Part shown: positions 5,190-6,960 of the stretch, piece by piece | Position numbering within the stretch: the stretch's first letter is position 1 | Layout: every line of letters starts with the position of its first letter | Assembly: GCA_902783755.1 (NCBI GenBank) | Contig: CACZSC010000223.1 | Span: 1 to 6,960 of the forward strand | DNA length: 6,960 nucleotides | Source: an uncultured Ruminococcus sp. | Lineage (GTDB): Bacteria; Bacillota; Clostridia; Oscillospirales; CAG-272 | Direction of reading: 5' to 3' | Made by a program: the position numbers and the translations under genes | The notes under the pieces: generated by a model | The model's input: only the letters and a program-made list of their open reading frames with translations | Told to the model about the DNA's origin: nothing | The model's database searches: none

Positions 5190-6960
5190 TTATTCTGTCC
5201 TTTCGGCCTGATAGTATGTCTTCAGGTTGGCTACGTCCTCGGCCGTGAGGGCCTTGCCGTAGATCACCAGCTCGTCCAGTGTTGCGGGAAACTTGTCGTA
5301 GCTGAACGTGGAGTCCTGTCCGAAGGCTATGCCCAGTCCGGTGCCGTTGAACGAGGCTTCCTTGAACTCGTCCGTGATCGGGACTGTCACGATCTCTCCG
5401 AAGTCAAGGCACAGTCCCACGGTGCCGGCTTCCCTGTCCACTATCATGATCACATGCATCCAGCCGTTCCTGTAATCCTTCGGAACGCTGAACTCGTGGT
5501 CCATGCGGTTCTTTCCGTCGCCTACGTTGAACTTGATGTCGGATCCCCGGAACGCCAGCACGAACCCGTAGTTTGTGCCGCTTCTCCAGTCCTTGTTGGC
5601 GAAGATGCACGGATCACCGCTGGCAGCCATGGTCTTGACCCAGCAGGATACGGAGAAGCTCCTGTTTTCGGGCCTGAAGTACGTCAGGATACCGCCGTCG
5701 GTCACATCTGCCCCCTTGCCGTAATATCCGTCGACGAAGTAGAGTTTGCCCTTTTCCTTAACGAAGTAGTCATCGATGACATCGGTGATGTCCCCGTCCA
5801 GAGGCAGGTACATCTCGATGTTCTCCCTGCCCACGATATCGAATATGGATCTTCCGGAATCAAGGGCCGGAGTCTCCTCGCCCTCGTGGGTGTATCTGAT
5901 GTTCTCGGGGAACACGTATTCTTTTCTCTCACCGGCCTCGACTCCTTCGAAGACTCCCGTCGGGACTCTTGAGGTCCAGGTCTCCGGTGTCATGTCTTCA
6001 AGTCCCAGGGCATACAGAACTATGGCCGATATGTCCCTGATCTCGGCGTCCGCGATAGTACCCTTCTGTACGGTCTTTCCGGCGACCGCGATCATGATCG
6101 TCATCTCCTCGGGGGAATCTCCGCCGTGGGATCCGCCACCTTCCCGTCCCTTTCCCGTTCCGCCGTGGTCGGCGGTGACGATGAAGAGAGTGTCCTCGAT
6201 CATTCCGTTTTCAGCCATTTCGTCATAGACCTGGCCGATCATGGCATCGACCCTCTCGATCTGGTCCAAATGGGGCTGGTTGCCGTATCCGGAGCCGTGG
6301 CCCGTGTGGTCGCAGCTGTCGTACTGGACAAAGAGGACCTTCGGGTCGTGACCGCGCAGATAGTTGATGATGAGCTGGGTCACTGCCTCGTCGGAATCTG
6401 CGTGATCCTTGTATACATTGATCTCATTCTCGATGATACCTTCGTTGATGACGTTCCAGTTGTTGAAGGATGCCAGGTCGCAGTCGGGATCGGACTCTCT
6501 CACCAGTCTGAAGAAGCTCGGGAATTCAGAGTCCATGGGATACGGGGTCGAAGCTGAGTTCGTGAGCCCGTGGAATTCGGGGAGCACGCCGTGCAGCAGC
6601 GAGCCCCAGCACTGGGCGCTGATGGACGGATGCATGGTCTGGGCCTCGTATGTGACGGCGCCGTCAGCAAATATCCTGTCCAGGTTGGGCGTCACCGCCT
6701 CCTGGAAGAAGGCTCCGCCCCCGTCCACGCCGATGATGACCACATGCTTGTAGATGTATCTCTCTCCGAGATCCAGATCCTGTCTGAGGGAAGGATCCAC
6801 GATCCTGGTTATTATGGCCGCCACTTCGGAACGCCTGATGGATCTTTCGGGATAGAAATTGCCCTGCTTGTCTGATCCTATGGTGATGCCGCTCCTGTAG
6901 AGCCTGTATATGTCAGCCGCGTACTCGTCTCCGATGTCAACGTCCGGGATCGCGTTGTCC
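5190..6960 (-). CDS. SLH-anchored alkaline-phosphatase-superfamily phosphodiesterase with C-terminal LamG domain, partial (5' end beyond right edge)
   Basis: The reading frame is open from the right edge to a TAA at 5192-5190, with 589 residues visible. Numbering from the first full codon, residues 4-55 form an SLH repeat (IPDVDIGDEYAADIYRLYRS, then GITIG and FYPERSIRRSE), which in Bacillota binds secondary cell wall polymer. An alkaline-phosphatase-superfamily domain follows at about 70-330, close to type I phosphodiesterase/nucleotide pyrophosphatase proteins. Likely metal ligands are D79 (GVDGGG), D214 and H218 (YDSCDH), D264-H265 (TADHGG) and H278 (GSHGGD); the likely nucleophile is S114 (HPSISAQCW). 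Residues about 383-580 resemble a LamG/concanavalin-like jellyroll (FSVSCWVKT, LDELVIYGKAL). An internal GTG at 6824 is not the start, since it lies inside the SLH repeat. The signal peptide and any further SLH repeats would lie outside the window. The product is probably extracellular; the substrate is unknown. Its own terminator follows. Confidence 0.9.
   Translation of the reverse strand, partial: DNAIPDVDIGDEYAADIYRLYRSGITIGSDKQGNFYPERSIRRSEVAAIITRIVDPSLRQDLDLGERYIYKHVVIIGVDGGGAFFQEAVTPNLDRIFADGAVTYEAQTMHPSISAQCWGSLLHGVLPEFHGLTNSASTPYPMDSEFPSFFRLVRESDPDCDLASFNNWNVINEGIIENEINVYKDHADSDEAVTQLIINYLRGHDPKVLFVQYDSCDHTGHGSGYGNQPHLDQIERVDAMIGQVYDEMAENGMIEDTLFIVTADHGGTGKGREGGGSHGGDSPEEMTIMIAVAGKTVQKGTIADAEIRDISAIVLYALGLEDMTPETWTSRVPTGVFEGVEAGERKEYVFPENIRYTHEGEETPALDSGRSIFDIVGRENIEMYLPLDGDITDVIDDYFVKEKGKLYFVDGYYGKGADVTDGGILTYFRPENRSFSVSCWVKTMAASGDPCIFANKDWRSGTNYGFVLAFRGSDIKFNVGDGKNRMDHEFSVPKDYRNGWMHVIMIVDREAGTVGLCLDFGEIVTVPITDEFKEASFNGTGLGIAFGQDSTFSYDKFPATLDELVIYGKALTAEDVANLKTYYQAERTE

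Noticed and set aside
5019..5972. Plus-strand open frame of 317 codons
   Set aside because: It runs antisense through the phoH leader, the terminator and the LamG-coding region, with no domain signature and a start inside phoH.
5190..6824. GTG at 6824 as the start of the phosphodiesterase
   Set aside because: The frame continues upstream to the window edge through a recognisable SLH repeat, and no ribosome site precedes this GTG.
1..6960. Mobile element, CRISPR array, defence system or RNA gene
   Set aside because: The minus strand is filled almost end to end with housekeeping genes and one surface enzyme. No direct-repeat array, terminal inverted repeats, transposase motif or tRNA-like fold was seen.

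Overview
The window shows an ordinary chromosomal segment, with every supported gene on the minus strand. The likely source is a moderately high-GC member of the Bacillota, probably of the class Clostridia. This rests on an S-layer-homology (SLH) protein, a MutS2 and RecO pair, the phoH-ybeY-era-recO order, and frequent use of AGG for Arg and ATA for Ile. The finer lineage cannot be read from this sequence.

Right part (5190-6960): the 3' portion of a large gene for a surface-anchored enzyme. It holds an SLH repeat, then an alkaline-phosphatase-superfamily (type I phosphodiesterase-like) catalytic domain with its metal ligands visible, then a C-terminal LamG/concanavalin-like domain. The gene runs off the right edge. 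It is closed by a clear intrinsic terminator at about 5140-5171.

Left part (5108 down to 1): a tight operon, phoH-like ATPase, ybeY, era, recO, mutS2. Gaps are 2, -4, 7 and 4 nt. A good sigma-A-type promoter (TTGAAT, 17 nt, TAAAAT) lies just upstream at 5080-5108. mutS2 runs off the left edge, so its C-terminal Smr domain is not visible. The operon links 16S rRNA maturation and 30S assembly (YbeY, Era) with an RNA/nucleotide-associated P-loop ATPase (PhoH), recombinational repair (RecO), and a MutS-like ATPase known from ribosome rescue and recombination control (MutS2).

There is no gene-free stretch over 300 bases. The only real intergenic region is 5046-5189, which holds the terminator, the promoter and a short leader. 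I see no RNA gene, insertion sequence, CRISPR array, phage gene or defence system. The less routine points are the SLH-phosphodiesterase-LamG architecture, the shortened operon with mutS2 directly after recO, and the ambiguous phoH start. I found no convincing undescribed system.
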